Assembly: GCA_002748705.1 (NCBI GenBank)
Contig: PDSZ01000016.1
Coordinates: forward strand, 49,259 to 113,258
DNA: 64,000 bases
Direction of reading: 5' to 3'
Source: Candidatus Fermentibacterota bacterium
GTDB lineage: Bacteria > Fermentibacterota > Fermentibacteria > Fermentibacterales > Fermentibacteraceae
Shown here: positions 26,087-34,347 of the stretch, in pieces
Numbering within the stretch: position 1 is the first letter of the stretch
Layout of the letters: every line of letters begins with the position of its first letter
Made by a program: the position numbers and the translations under genes
Notes under the pieces: model-generated
Seen by the model: the letters and a program-made list of their open reading frames with translations, nothing else
Database searches by the model: none
What the model was told of the DNA's origin: nothing

Positions 26087-27002
26087 GATAACTGTTACAG
26101 TTGTCATTCCTGCTTACAACGAGGCAGAGAGCCTGTCGGAGCTTTTCAGGGAAATTTCCAGGGCTCTGCAAGACCTGAACTGGAATGCTGTGGTAATTGA
26201 TGACGGCAGCACAGACACAACCTGGCAGATAATTACAGAGCTTGCAGAGAAATACCCTCTGTCAGGCTTGAGGCTGGGGACCAATACAGGAAAGGCAGCT
26301 GCTCTTTCCGCCGGATTCGATAATGCAGATGGCAATTACATTGCAACAATGGATGCAGATCTTCAGGATGACCCTGCAGAAATACCTCTGATGATTGAAA
26401 TGATGAAAAATGAAGGTTTTGATCTGGTCAGCGGCTGGAAAAAGAAAAGGCATGACCCGCCAGGCAAAACCATCCCTTCAAAGATATTCAACGGCGTGGT
26501 CAGGCTCACAACAGGCATTAAGCTCCACGACTTCAACTGCGGTTTGAAGGTCTACTCATCAAGAGCGGCCAAATCCCTTGACCTTTATGGTGAGATGCAC
26601 AGATACACCCCTGTGCTTGCAGGAAGAAACGGCTTCAGAATAGGTGAAAAAGCTGTTCATCACAGAGCCCGCAGGTTCGGCAGAAGCAAATACGGCCTTG
26701 CAAGATTCTTCAGAGGATACAGCGATCTTCTCACTGTGCTCTTTCTGATAAAATACTCATTCAGGCCTCTCCATTTCTTCGGCGGAATAGGCACACTGCT
26801 GACCATTTCCGGTTTCGCAATGAATCTGTACCTCTCCATTCTGTGGTTCTGCGGAGAATCCATCGGCAGAAGACCCCTTCTTCTTCTGGGAGTATTCCTT
26901 ATGCTTGCAGGGCTGCAGTTCATATCAATGGGGCTTCTGGGAGAGATGATTCTCAGGTTCAATTCAGGAAAACCGTACACAATAACCGACAGAACAGAAT
27001 GA
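26070..27002 (+). CDS. Polyprenyl-phosphate glycosyltransferase, GT2 (GtrB/DPM1-like)
   Basis: 310 aa. GT-A catalytic domain: VVIPAYNEAESL, VIDDGSTDTT, MDADLQDDP (metal-binding DxD), then the basic RARRFGRSKYG motif typical of dolichol/undecaprenyl-phosphate sugar synthases, followed by two C-terminal membrane helices (about residues 235-295). Predicted to load a sugar onto a polyprenyl phosphate on the cytoplasmic face. With the YfhO protein and UPF0104 proteins downstream it resembles the donor-forming step of a three-component glycosylation system. Sugar unknown. Confidence 0.87.
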   Translation: MNTKPEITVTVVIPAYNEAESLSELFREISRALQDLNWNAVVIDDGSTDTTWQIITELAEKYPLSGLRLGTNTGKAAALSAGFDNADGNYIATMDADLQDDPAEIPLMIEMMKNEGFDLVSGWKKKRHDPPGKTIPSKIFNGVVRLTTGIKLHDFNCGLKVYSSRAAKSLDLYGEMHRYTPVLAGRNGFRIGEKAVHHRARRFGRSKYGLARFFRGYSDLLTVLFLIKYSFRPLHFFGGIGTLLTISGFAMNLYLSILWFCGESIGRRPLLLLGVFLMLAGLQFISMGLLGEMILRFNSGKPYTITDRTE

Positions 27003-28060
27003 AGATTCTTCTTCTCAGTCCGCTTCCCCCTTTCAGAGGAGGAATAGCCCAGTTCGGAAGCCGGCTTCTTCACAGCATGAAAAAACTCAATTCTGACACC
27101 GAGGGCATCAACTTCTCAAAGCTTTATCCCCCTGTTCTCTTTCCTGGAAAAACCCAGCTTGAACAGGGCAGCACTGCCCCTGACGGCATTCTTCACGGCT
27201 ATAACCCACTTGCCTGGCCCAAAGCGGCAGCCAGAATAAAAGAGATGCAGCCTGACTGGATAATAACCCAGTGGTGGCATCCATTTTTTGCACCCTGTTT
27301 TAATTTCACAATTCCCGCAAATTTCAGAACTGCAGCTGTCTGCCACAACCTTCTTCCCCATGAGTCATTCCCCTTCGCAAAAGCCCTCGCCAGAAGTTTT
27401 CTCTCACGGCAGAATGTTCTGGCTGTTCACACAGCGCAGGCGGCAGAAGAAGCAAAGAGGTTTTCAGGCAGGACTGTCAAGCTGTTTCATCCTGTTTACG
27501 ACCAGTATAACCTTACAGGGCTGGCCCGAAACGAAGCCAGAAGGAAGCTCGGCCTGAATGAAAACCAGACAGCACTGCTTTTCTTCGGTCTGGTAAGGGA
27601 ATACAAAGGGCTGGACCTTCTTATTGAAGCATGCAGTTCGCTCCCTGAGGAATACAGAATAATAGCTGCAGGAGAGAACTACACCAGCCGGAACTATGCC
27701 TCACCAAGACTTCTGTGGGAAAACCGTTTCATACCTGACAGCCAGGTTGGTACATGGTTCAACGCTTCCGATATCGTTGTACTGCCTTACAGAAGCGCCA
27801 CCCAGAGCGGTATAGCCAAAATAGCTCTCTCTTTCAGAAAACCCCTTGTGGTAACACCGGTTGGCGGGCTGCCGGATTCAGTTGAACAAGGGCTTACAGG
27901 ATGGGTTTCAAAGGACACCTCTTCCAAAAGCCTGGCTGAAGCCATACTCCAGTGTAAAAACCTGATTGACAAACCGGAAACAGCCCGGGCTATCGCTGCA
28001 AAGGCTGCAAGCCTTTCATGGGGAAAATACGCAGAAAAACTTCTGGAGGCCCTTGAATGA
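26999..28060 (+). CDS. GT4-type glycosyltransferase
   Basis: 353 aa. GT-B fold: N-terminal LLLSPLPPFRGGIAQFGSRL (Gly-rich acceptor loop) and C-terminal LFFGLVREYKGLDLLIEA and PYRSATQSGIAKIALSFRKPLVVTPVGGLPD, the usual donor-site region. Start at 26999 gives an ATGA overlap with the GT2 gene; a longer frame starting at 26843 lies inside GT2 and is rejected. Likely adds a sugar to a lipid-linked intermediate of the same pathway. Confidence 0.85.
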   Translation: MKILLLSPLPPFRGGIAQFGSRLLHSMKKLNSDTEGINFSKLYPPVLFPGKTQLEQGSTAPDGILHGYNPLAWPKAAARIKEMQPDWIITQWWHPFFAPCFNFTIPANFRTAAVCHNLLPHESFPFAKALARSFLSRQNVLAVHTAQAAEEAKRFSGRTVKLFHPVYDQYNLTGLARNEARRKLGLNENQTALLFFGLVREYKGLDLLIEACSSLPEEYRIIAAGENYTSRNYASPRLLWENRFIPDSQVGTWFNASDIVVLPYRSATQSGIAKIALSFRKPLVVTPVGGLPDSVEQGLTGWVSKDTSSKSLAEAILQCKNLIDKPETARAIAAKAASLSWGKYAEKLLEALE

Positions 28061-28935
28061 GAGTTTTTCTTACAGGTGCAACAGGGTTCATCGGTTCACA
28101 CCTCCACAGGGAACTCCTGAACTCAGGCCATCAGGTTCTTACACACAGTTTATCCAGAGACGGAAAACTCACTGTAATTCCTGAAACTGCAGAGGCAGTG
28201 ATAAACAGTGCAGGCAGGCTGGGAAAAGAAGGAGTTACAAATGAAGAGATGAAGGAGGCAAACCTTCATCTGGCAAAGGAAATCTGCAACCATTGCCGCA
28301 TTAGAAAAATCCATCTGATACACCTCAGCACTCCAGGGGCAGCAGGGCTTGTTCCCGATGGAAGGGAATCTGATCCCATGCGCCCTCAGGGAGCCTATGA
28401 ACAGACCAAATCGAATGCCGAAAAGTACATAATGGAAAACCTGCCATCAGCTGTGATACTGAGGCCGGACTTCGTCTTCGGACCTGGAGACATGCACAAG
28501 TTTTCCCTCTTCCGTCAGGTTTCCAAGGGCTGGTTTCCCCTTGTTAATGGTGGCTCAGCCAGAACCAGACCAACAGATGTAAGGGATGTGTGCCGAGCTG
28601 TGCTTGAATCCCTCCCTGAAGGCAAACTGGGCGAAGGCATATGGAATGTAGGCGGCCCTGATGTCCTTACTGTAAAAGAGCTTACGGAAGTAATTGCTGA
28701 TGTGATGAAAAAGAAACTGATTCATCTCCCTGTGCCCTATGCTGTTTTCAAAGTTGCTCTTGGAATGGGGCCGCTCAAACCGGCAGCTCTCTCTGAAAGC
28801 CGTTTGAGGCTTTTCAGCAGTGACAGATTTACCTCTGTTGAAAAGGCAGCAGAAGCAGGTTTTCGAGCAAAATACAGTTTCAAAGAAACAGCCTCAGAAT
28901 GCTGCGCATGGTACAGAGAGAGGGGGCTTATCTGA
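28057..28935 (+). CDS. NAD-dependent epimerase/dehydratase (extended SDR)
   Basis: 292 aa. Begins with the Rossmann motif GATGFIGSH; has the SDR catalytic pattern Y-x3-K (YEQTK), a preceding Ser/Thr (HLSTPG), and LRPDFVFGPGD. A nucleotide-sugar or lipid-linked sugar epimerase, reductase or dehydratase; substrate not evident. ATGA overlap with GT4 upstream and CTGA with the membrane-protein gene downstream. Confidence 0.88.
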   Translation: MRVFLTGATGFIGSHLHRELLNSGHQVLTHSLSRDGKLTVIPETAEAVINSAGRLGKEGVTNEEMKEANLHLAKEICNHCRIRKIHLIHLSTPGAAGLVPDGRESDPMRPQGAYEQTKSNAEKYIMENLPSAVILRPDFVFGPGDMHKFSLFRQVSKGWFPLVNGGSARTRPTDVRDVCRAVLESLPEGKLGEGIWNVGGPDVLTVKELTEVIADVMKKKLIHLPVPYAVFKVALGMGPLKPAALSESRLRLFSSDRFTSVEKAAEAGFRAKYSFKETASECCAWYRERGLI

Positions 28936-29849
28936 AACTGCAAAATAAACACCTGAAGACGATTCTCAGAATACTGCTCTTTCTGCTTACAGCTTTCGCA
29001 GTTTACACCATTCAAAAAAACGGCAGTGACTGGCTTGAGCAGGCCAGGGAATACCAATGGTCCCCGAATCCTCTTATGCTCTCCATTTCAGGTGTACTCC
29101 TTTCTTTTTCTCTTGTATTCACCCCTCTGGGCTGGGCTTTAATCTCCAGAAACATGGGCAGCAACGCTTCAATGAAAGAGCTTTTTGCCGCATGGTACGC
29201 CAGCCAGCTGGGCAGATACATTCCAGGTAAAATCTGGCTCTTCGCAGGAAGGGCAGGTTTTCTGAAAGCGAGAGGTATGGGCACAGCTCGGGCTGCAGCC
29301 ACAACTGCTCTTGAGCTTCTGTTTACAGTGGCATCAGTGGGGCTGATAACAGTAACAGTGTCACTGTTTTTTCCGGAGGCAATGCCTGAAGCAGGCTTCA
29401 GAACAGCTGCTGCTCTATCAGGTTCTGCTGCACTCCTTCTTCCTCTTCTGCACCCTGTACAGCGATACCTCTGCAGAAAGAAAGGCATTGAAGGGGATTT
29501 TCTTCCAGGACCGGCAATCACTGCAAAAACAGTGCTTCTTTTCACAGGTTTCTGGATAATGAGGGGTTTTGCTCTCTTCACACTGCTTAAAGGAGCCGGT
29601 ATTGAAGGTATCAAGCCTGCCGCTTCCCTTCTCGCTGCCCCTCTTTCCTGGTTTGCCGGGTATATTGCTGTCATGGTTCCAGGCGGTATAGGCATAAGAG
29701 AAACAGCAGCAGCAGCCATTTCCGCACCTGCTGCAGTTGTTCCTGCAGCCTTTCTCATAGCCGGTCAGCGGGTATTCATGGCCCTGCTGGAAGCTGCACT
29801 GGCAGCCTGGGGGGCAGGAAGAATAACAATCCGAAAAAAGGAGCAGTGA
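28932..29849 (+). CDS. UPF0104/LPG-synthase-TM-type membrane protein
   Basis: 305 aa if it starts at CTG 28932. That codon overlaps the epimerase stop as CTGA and has AGGGGG ending 5 nt upstream, and the protein then begins KLQNKHLKTILRILLFLL, a positive-then-hydrophobic membrane start. ATGs at 28899 and 28908 are alternatives but lack a Shine-Dalgarno and give longer overlaps. Family motifs: GRYIPGKIWLFAGRAGFL and PGGIGIRE. Related domains occur in MprF and AglD-type proteins and are often suspected lipid flippases. Probable flippase or scramblase of the glycan pathway. Confidence 0.78.
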   Translation: MKLQNKHLKTILRILLFLLTAFAVYTIQKNGSDWLEQAREYQWSPNPLMLSISGVLLSFSLVFTPLGWALISRNMGSNASMKELFAAWYASQLGRYIPGKIWLFAGRAGFLKARGMGTARAAATTALELLFTVASVGLITVTVSLFFPEAMPEAGFRTAAALSGSAALLLPLLHPVQRYLCRKKGIEGDFLPGPAITAKTVLLFTGFWIMRGFALFTLLKGAGIEGIKPAASLLAAPLSWFAGYIAVMVPGGIGIRETAAAAISAPAAVVPAAFLIAGQRVFMALLEAALAAWGAGRITIRKKEQ

Positions 29850-32131
29850 TGTGGTTGAAGAATGAGCGTCCTTTACTGTGGATAACCCTGTTGCTCATGG
29901 CAGTCCTCACCTATTGGCCTGTGTTTTCTTCAGGCAGGCTTCCCGGTGGAGAAATGAGCGATACGGTTGCCCAGGGATATCCCTTCTTCTCCTACACCGC
30001 AGAAAGGCTCGCCGATGGAGAACTTCCTCTGTGGAATCCCCGTATTCTCTGCGGCACACCTTTCTATGAATCTTTCAGCGCTCCGGTCTTCTATCCTCTC
30101 AGAGGGCTTCCCCTTCTGGTATTGGGAGCTGAGGCATCAATAAGGTTCCTCTTCCCTGTTCACTTTATTCTGGCCGGGTTATTTACATGGCTCTTTCTGA
30201 AAGCAACAGGCACCAGCCGATGGGGATCATGGTTCGGTGCTGTTGCATACAGCTCAGGGGCCTGGGCAAACACCCTTTTCTACGCAGGCCACGGCAGCAA
30301 GATTATCTGCTGGGCATGGCTTCCGCTGCTCCTGTGGGCAGTGGCTCGCCTTTCAGCCACAGGCAAGGTTCGATACCTGGGATTCGGCGCACTTGCAACT
30401 GGTATGCAGGGGCTTTCAAGTCACCCGCAGATGATGCTCTATTCCGCAGGGGCAGCGCTAATCCTTTCTTTCTTCCTCATGGAGAAACCTCTTCTGAAGA
30501 AGGGCTTTATCAGAGGGCCTGTCGGGCTTTCGGCAATGGTTCTGCTTGGAGGGGCTATAGCAGCAGTTCAGCTCTATCCAGGATACCTTTTCTCAAAGCA
30601 CACATCCAGGGGCAACGATCTTTCCCTTTCAGCAGCATCCAGCTACTCGCTCCCACCGGAGGAAACCCTGACAATGGCATTTCCCGGAATGTTCGGCCTG
30701 AGACACGGATTCACTGACAGTATGGTAAACGGCATTCCAGTATACTACGGCAGGCTGGGGCTCAGGCTCTCCAGCGAGTTCACCGGAGTGGCGTGCTTCC
30801 TTCTGGGGCTACTGGGAATGATCAAAGGCAGGAACAGAAAGGCCAGAATAGCTCTGGGAGTAATGGGTATTTCAGGAGCGGTTGTTTCCTGGGGGGGGTA
30901 CACCCCAGTCTTCGGAGTTCTCTACCGAATACTGCCCATATTCAGGAAACTCAGAGCGCCGCATATGGCAGCTTTTCTTACCTCAACTTCAATAGCTCTT
31001 GCTGCAGGGCCTGGATTTGAAGTTCTCTTTGAAACCGGCTGCATGAATACTTTCAAGAAAAAACTCCGCATTGCCCTGATGATACTCTCAGGTGTCTTTC
31101 TTCTCCTCACCGCAGTTGCAGGGCCTGTTTCAGACTCTCTTCAGTCCCGCTGGTGGGCTGAAAACGGAGTGACTGACACAGCGCCATACTCCAGTGTTGT
31201 ATCAGCAAGGGCAGACCTCCTTACTCAGGACTTTCTCAGATTTGCGGCAGTTACAGCAGTGATGGCATTCCTTCTCTTCTTGTACGAAAAGAAGAAGGGT
31301 GCAGCAATGATTTTCGCCGTTGCTCTCACACTGTTGACTGCCATTGAACTGGTTCCGTTCAACAGGAGTTTTCAGGTATATCTGCGCAACACCTCCATTG
31401 AATCATTATTTCCTGACACTCCTGTTCTCAGGGAAATGGCTGAAGGCGGCAGGGTGTTCCCGGGAGGCAACCAGTTTATTCCTCTTGGGCTGAAATCTGT
31501 AACAGGATACCACGCTGCAGGAACTGTTGAAACCGACGGTCTTCTGGCAATGATGTCATCATCATCTTCCTGGGCAGTCCGGCAGACCGCTGCGTCACTT
31601 TTTGTCACCTCCGGAGGGGCTGCAAAGTGGGAAGACATTCTGCCTGCCCTCTCTGAAGGCATTCAGGGATTTCCGAATAATCCGATGCCCAGAGTATTTA
31701 TTCCCCGTTCGGTTATTCAGGGAACACAGCAGGATGGCTTCCAGATGATGGAATCAGTGAACCCTCAGATCCGTTCAGCAGTGGAGAATACTCCCTTAAC
31801 CTGTGACGGGGTTTCAGGTACAGCAGAGATAACAGTGGACGAACCTGAACTTGTAAGTATTTCTGCCGACCTTCAACAGCAGGGCATTCTGGTACTGGCT
31901 GACACATGGTATCCGAGATGGAAGGCTTTCGTAGACGGGGAAGAAACAGAGCTGCACAGAGCCAACGGCTGGATGAGAGCTGTGAGAGTTCCTCAGGGAA
32001 GTCACACAATAGAATTCCGCTATAACAGCAGCCATATAAAAACCGGAGCAATTGCATCCTCTGCAGGCCTGCTTGCTGCACTGGTACTCAGTTTTGCCCG
32101 AAAAAGAAAGAAGAACCATGCGAAAGCATAA
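29849..32131 (+). CDS. YfhO-family membrane glycosyltransferase-like protein
   Basis: 760 aa. Many hydrophobic segments. Early periplasmic-loop features WPVFSSG, SDTVAQGYPFF, ELPLWNPRILCGTPF match the YfhO family (GT-C-like, Asp in the first outer loop). The C-terminal soluble part has ADTWYPRWKAFVDGEETELHRANG, the typical YfhO beta-rich ending. Firmicute YfhO acts with a CsbB/GtrB-type GT2 to glycosylate cell-surface polymers. ATG 29849 has AGGAG 5 nt upstream. Flanked by two UPF0104 genes. Confidence 0.87.
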   Translation: MWLKNERPLLWITLLLMAVLTYWPVFSSGRLPGGEMSDTVAQGYPFFSYTAERLADGELPLWNPRILCGTPFYESFSAPVFYPLRGLPLLVLGAEASIRFLFPVHFILAGLFTWLFLKATGTSRWGSWFGAVAYSSGAWANTLFYAGHGSKIICWAWLPLLLWAVARLSATGKVRYLGFGALATGMQGLSSHPQMMLYSAGAALILSFFLMEKPLLKKGFIRGPVGLSAMVLLGGAIAAVQLYPGYLFSKHTSRGNDLSLSAASSYSLPPEETLTMAFPGMFGLRHGFTDSMVNGIPVYYGRLGLRLSSEFTGVACFLLGLLGMIKGRNRKARIALGVMGISGAVVSWGGYTPVFGVLYRILPIFRKLRAPHMAAFLTSTSIALAAGPGFEVLFETGCMNTFKKKLRIALMILSGVFLLLTAVAGPVSDSLQSRWWAENGVTDTAPYSSVVSARADLLTQDFLRFAAVTAVMAFLLFLYEKKKGAAMIFAVALTLLTAIELVPFNRSFQVYLRNTSIESLFPDTPVLREMAEGGRVFPGGNQFIPLGLKSVTGYHAAGTVETDGLLAMMSSSSSWAVRQTAASLFVTSGGAAKWEDILPALSEGIQGFPNNPMPRVFIPRSVIQGTQQDGFQMMESVNPQIRSAVENTPLTCDGVSGTAEITVDEPELVSISADLQQQGILVLADTWYPRWKAFVDGEETELHRANGWMRAVRVPQGSHTIEFRYNSSHIKTGAIASSAGLLAALVLSFARKRKKNHAKA

Positions 32132-34229
32132 ACGCTTTCACAAAATACAGACCTGGGTCGGTCTTATTCTCCTGCTGGGAGCAGGGTGGTACTTCTACTC
32201 GGAGCTTCTGCCCCAGTGGCAGCCGAAATTGGAGGATTTCTGGGAAACTTCAGGTAAAAACGCAAGCAAACCTATGCTGCTTATGTCGTTCCTTCTCATG
32301 TCAATCGGCTACTACCTGGCTCCTGTGCCATGGCAGAAGATTCTTGAGGCTCTCAAGATTCCCAGAATAGACCGGGGGGAGCTCAGAAGAAACTGGTACA
32401 TAACCCAGATGGGCAGTTACATCCCTGGAAAGCTCTGGATGGCCCTTGGCCGTATCACCTTTCTTAAAATGAACGGAACCAGCGCTGTAAAAGGTGTAAC
32501 AGCCATTGTGCTTGAAAACATCTACATGATTGTTGCTCTTGGTTTGCTTGCCCTTATGGCACTTCCGTTCATGGGTTCTGCCAATGTTCCTGCAGCTCTT
32601 ACTGTGGCACTGTGGGTTTCAGCTGCTCTTGCTTTTCTCATGCTGCTGGCTCCAGGGCTTCAGAAAATGCTGGCAAAAAAATTGGCAAAAAACTTCGATG
32701 TTGACATGGAAGAGCTTCCTCACATCTCCCACAGGGACCAGTTCAAGTTCATAGGAGCGCACCTTCTTTCCTGGGCTTTCAGGGGTCTTGCGCTCTATGT
32801 ATGGTTCAAGGGATTCGGTGTTCCTCCTTCCAATCCACCCTACGCCATGATAGCAGTCTGCCTTCTTGCAGCTCCTGCCTCCTGGCTCATCGCTCTTGTA
32901 ATGGTTTTCATTCCAGGGGGTATCGGCGTAAGGGAATCAATAAGAGGTCTCTTTCTGGCTCCATTCGTAACAGGAGGAATGGCTGTGGCTACCACCATAG
33001 CTCTTGCCCAGAGAGCCGGCATAATGGTTGTTGAGATGATGTTCGCTGCACAGGCCGTTATCTATCAGTTCCTTCACAAACACAAGCCTATACAAATGAA
33101 CCATCTCAGCCAGCTTTCGCACCTGGCCTTCAGTGTAGCAAAGGCGTGGTTCTCCCGTCACAGCCTTGCTGCCCCTCCACAACCGGTCAATGTAACTTTT
33201 TCAGTAACTCGCAGGTGTCAGTCCCGATGCAAAACATGTTACATCTGGAAAGACTGCAACAGCAGCCACTACCAGCCGGACCTTACCCTTGATGTTATAG
33301 AGAGAATGTTCAGATCCATCGGCTGGACCTACTTCTTCAATGTATCAGGCGGCGAACCTTTCCTCAGAAAAGACCTTCCTGAAATAGTCAGGCTGGCCTG
33401 CAAATACATGCGCCCTGCTGTGGTTCACATACCGACCAATGCCATAATGCCTGAAAGAATCGAATCCGCAGCACGGGAAATCCTTGAAATCATAGCCATG
33501 GAAGCCCCTGGAACTGTACTTACAATCAAACCCTCATTTGACGGAATAGGTGAAGAGCACGACAGAATAAGAGGAATACCTGGAAACTTCGACAAACTTA
33601 TGGATACACTGGAAAGGCTCAAAAAACTCAGAGAAAACTACAAGTATCTCCATGTAGGTGTTGGAACTGTGGTATCCAGGTTCAACCAGAACCGTCTCAA
33701 TGACATTATCAAGTATGCCGGTAAACTGGGTGTGGACACCTATATCAACGAGGTAGCAGAGGAGAGGGAAGAATTCTTCAACCTGGGCAGCGGCATCACT
33801 CCGGACGGAAACAGCTATGCAGCCATCATGGAAGTGTTCAAGGAGAATGTCAGAGGCCGAATGAAAGAGATGAAGCTCCTGTCCAGAATAACCACAGCAA
33901 TGAGGCTGATCTACTACGACCTGGCAGCAGACATTCTCAGGGAGAACAGACAGGTCATTCCATGCTACGCAGGAATTCTCAATGTTCACATCAACTCAGA
34001 CGGAGCCATCTGGCCCTGTGCTGTACTTGCATACAACGGTGAACTGGGAAAGGTAGACAATGAAACCGAGTTCCACGAAATATGGAACTCCCCAAAGGCA
34101 AAAGAGGTCAGAAAAGGCATCAGGGAAGGCCGCTGCGCCTGCCCCCTGGCAAATCAGGCCTACTCCAACATTCTCCTCCATCCTGGAAGCCTCATAAAGA
34201 CCATCTGGACAGCAGTCAAAGGAAAATAA
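32118..34229 (+). CDS. UPF0104 membrane domain fused to radical SAM/SPASM enzyme
   Basis: 703 aa in one frame. Residues 1 to about 335 repeat the UPF0104 fold of the gene two places upstream (GSYIPGKLWMALGRITFL; PGGIGVRES; several membrane helices). Residues about 355-703 are a radical SAM enzyme: C-x3-C-x2-C at Cys367, 371 and 374 (RCQSRCKTCYIW), SGGEPFLRKDL, and a SPASM-like end with Cys at about 616, 634, 673 and 675 (WPCAVLAYNGELG ... CACPL). This places SAM radical chemistry on a membrane lipid-handling domain, so the substrate is probably a polyprenyl- or lipid-linked sugar. ATG 32118 overlaps yfhO by 14 nt. Confidence 0.85.
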   Translation: MRKHKRFHKIQTWVGLILLLGAGWYFYSELLPQWQPKLEDFWETSGKNASKPMLLMSFLLMSIGYYLAPVPWQKILEALKIPRIDRGELRRNWYITQMGSYIPGKLWMALGRITFLKMNGTSAVKGVTAIVLENIYMIVALGLLALMALPFMGSANVPAALTVALWVSAALAFLMLLAPGLQKMLAKKLAKNFDVDMEELPHISHRDQFKFIGAHLLSWAFRGLALYVWFKGFGVPPSNPPYAMIAVCLLAAPASWLIALVMVFIPGGIGVRESIRGLFLAPFVTGGMAVATTIALAQRAGIMVVEMMFAAQAVIYQFLHKHKPIQMNHLSQLSHLAFSVAKAWFSRHSLAAPPQPVNVTFSVTRRCQSRCKTCYIWKDCNSSHYQPDLTLDVIERMFRSIGWTYFFNVSGGEPFLRKDLPEIVRLACKYMRPAVVHIPTNAIMPERIESAAREILEIIAMEAPGTVLTIKPSFDGIGEEHDRIRGIPGNFDKLMDTLERLKKLRENYKYLHVGVGTVVSRFNQNRLNDIIKYAGKLGVDTYINEVAEEREEFFNLGSGITPDGNSYAAIMEVFKENVRGRMKEMKLLSRITTAMRLIYYDLAADILRENRQVIPCYAGILNVHINSDGAIWPCAVLAYNGELGKVDNETEFHEIWNSPKAKEVRKGIREGRCACPLANQAYSNILLHPGSLIKTIWTAVKGK

Positions 34230-34231
34230 AT

Positions 34232-34256
34232 CTGCACTGTAATATTCACAGTGCAG
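34232..34256 (+). terminator. Hairpin after the glycan operon
   Basis: Perfect 9-bp stem CTGCACTGT / ACAGTGCAG around a 7-nt loop, 3 nt after the radical-SAM gene's stop. No U-tract follows, so it may be a processing or protective hairpin rather than an intrinsic terminator. Confidence 0.45.
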
Positions 34257-34283
34257 CACACTCTCGTTTAACGACATACCCTC

Positions 34284-34313
34284 TTGACATATCCCATTTG
34301 CCAGCTCCATGTT
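34284..34313 (+). promoter_or_regulatory. Possible promoter before the FG-GAP gene
   Basis: Perfect -35 TTGACA (34284-34289) with, at 18 nt, only a weak -10 CATGTT (34308-34313). It lies 35 nt before an ATG with a strong GGAGGAAGGAG site. Confidence 0.3.
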
Positions 34314-34347
34314 TTATTTGGCTGTAACACCGGAGGAAGGAGCTATA

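Noticed and set aside
26843..26998. 5' extension of the GT4 gene
   Set aside because: It lies inside the GT2 gene; the ATG at 26999 gives the usual ATGA overlap and the family N-terminus.
29012..29758. 248-codon open frame antisense to the UPF0104 gene
   Set aside because: No domain and no start site; the sense frame has clear family motifs and overlaps in step with its neighbours.
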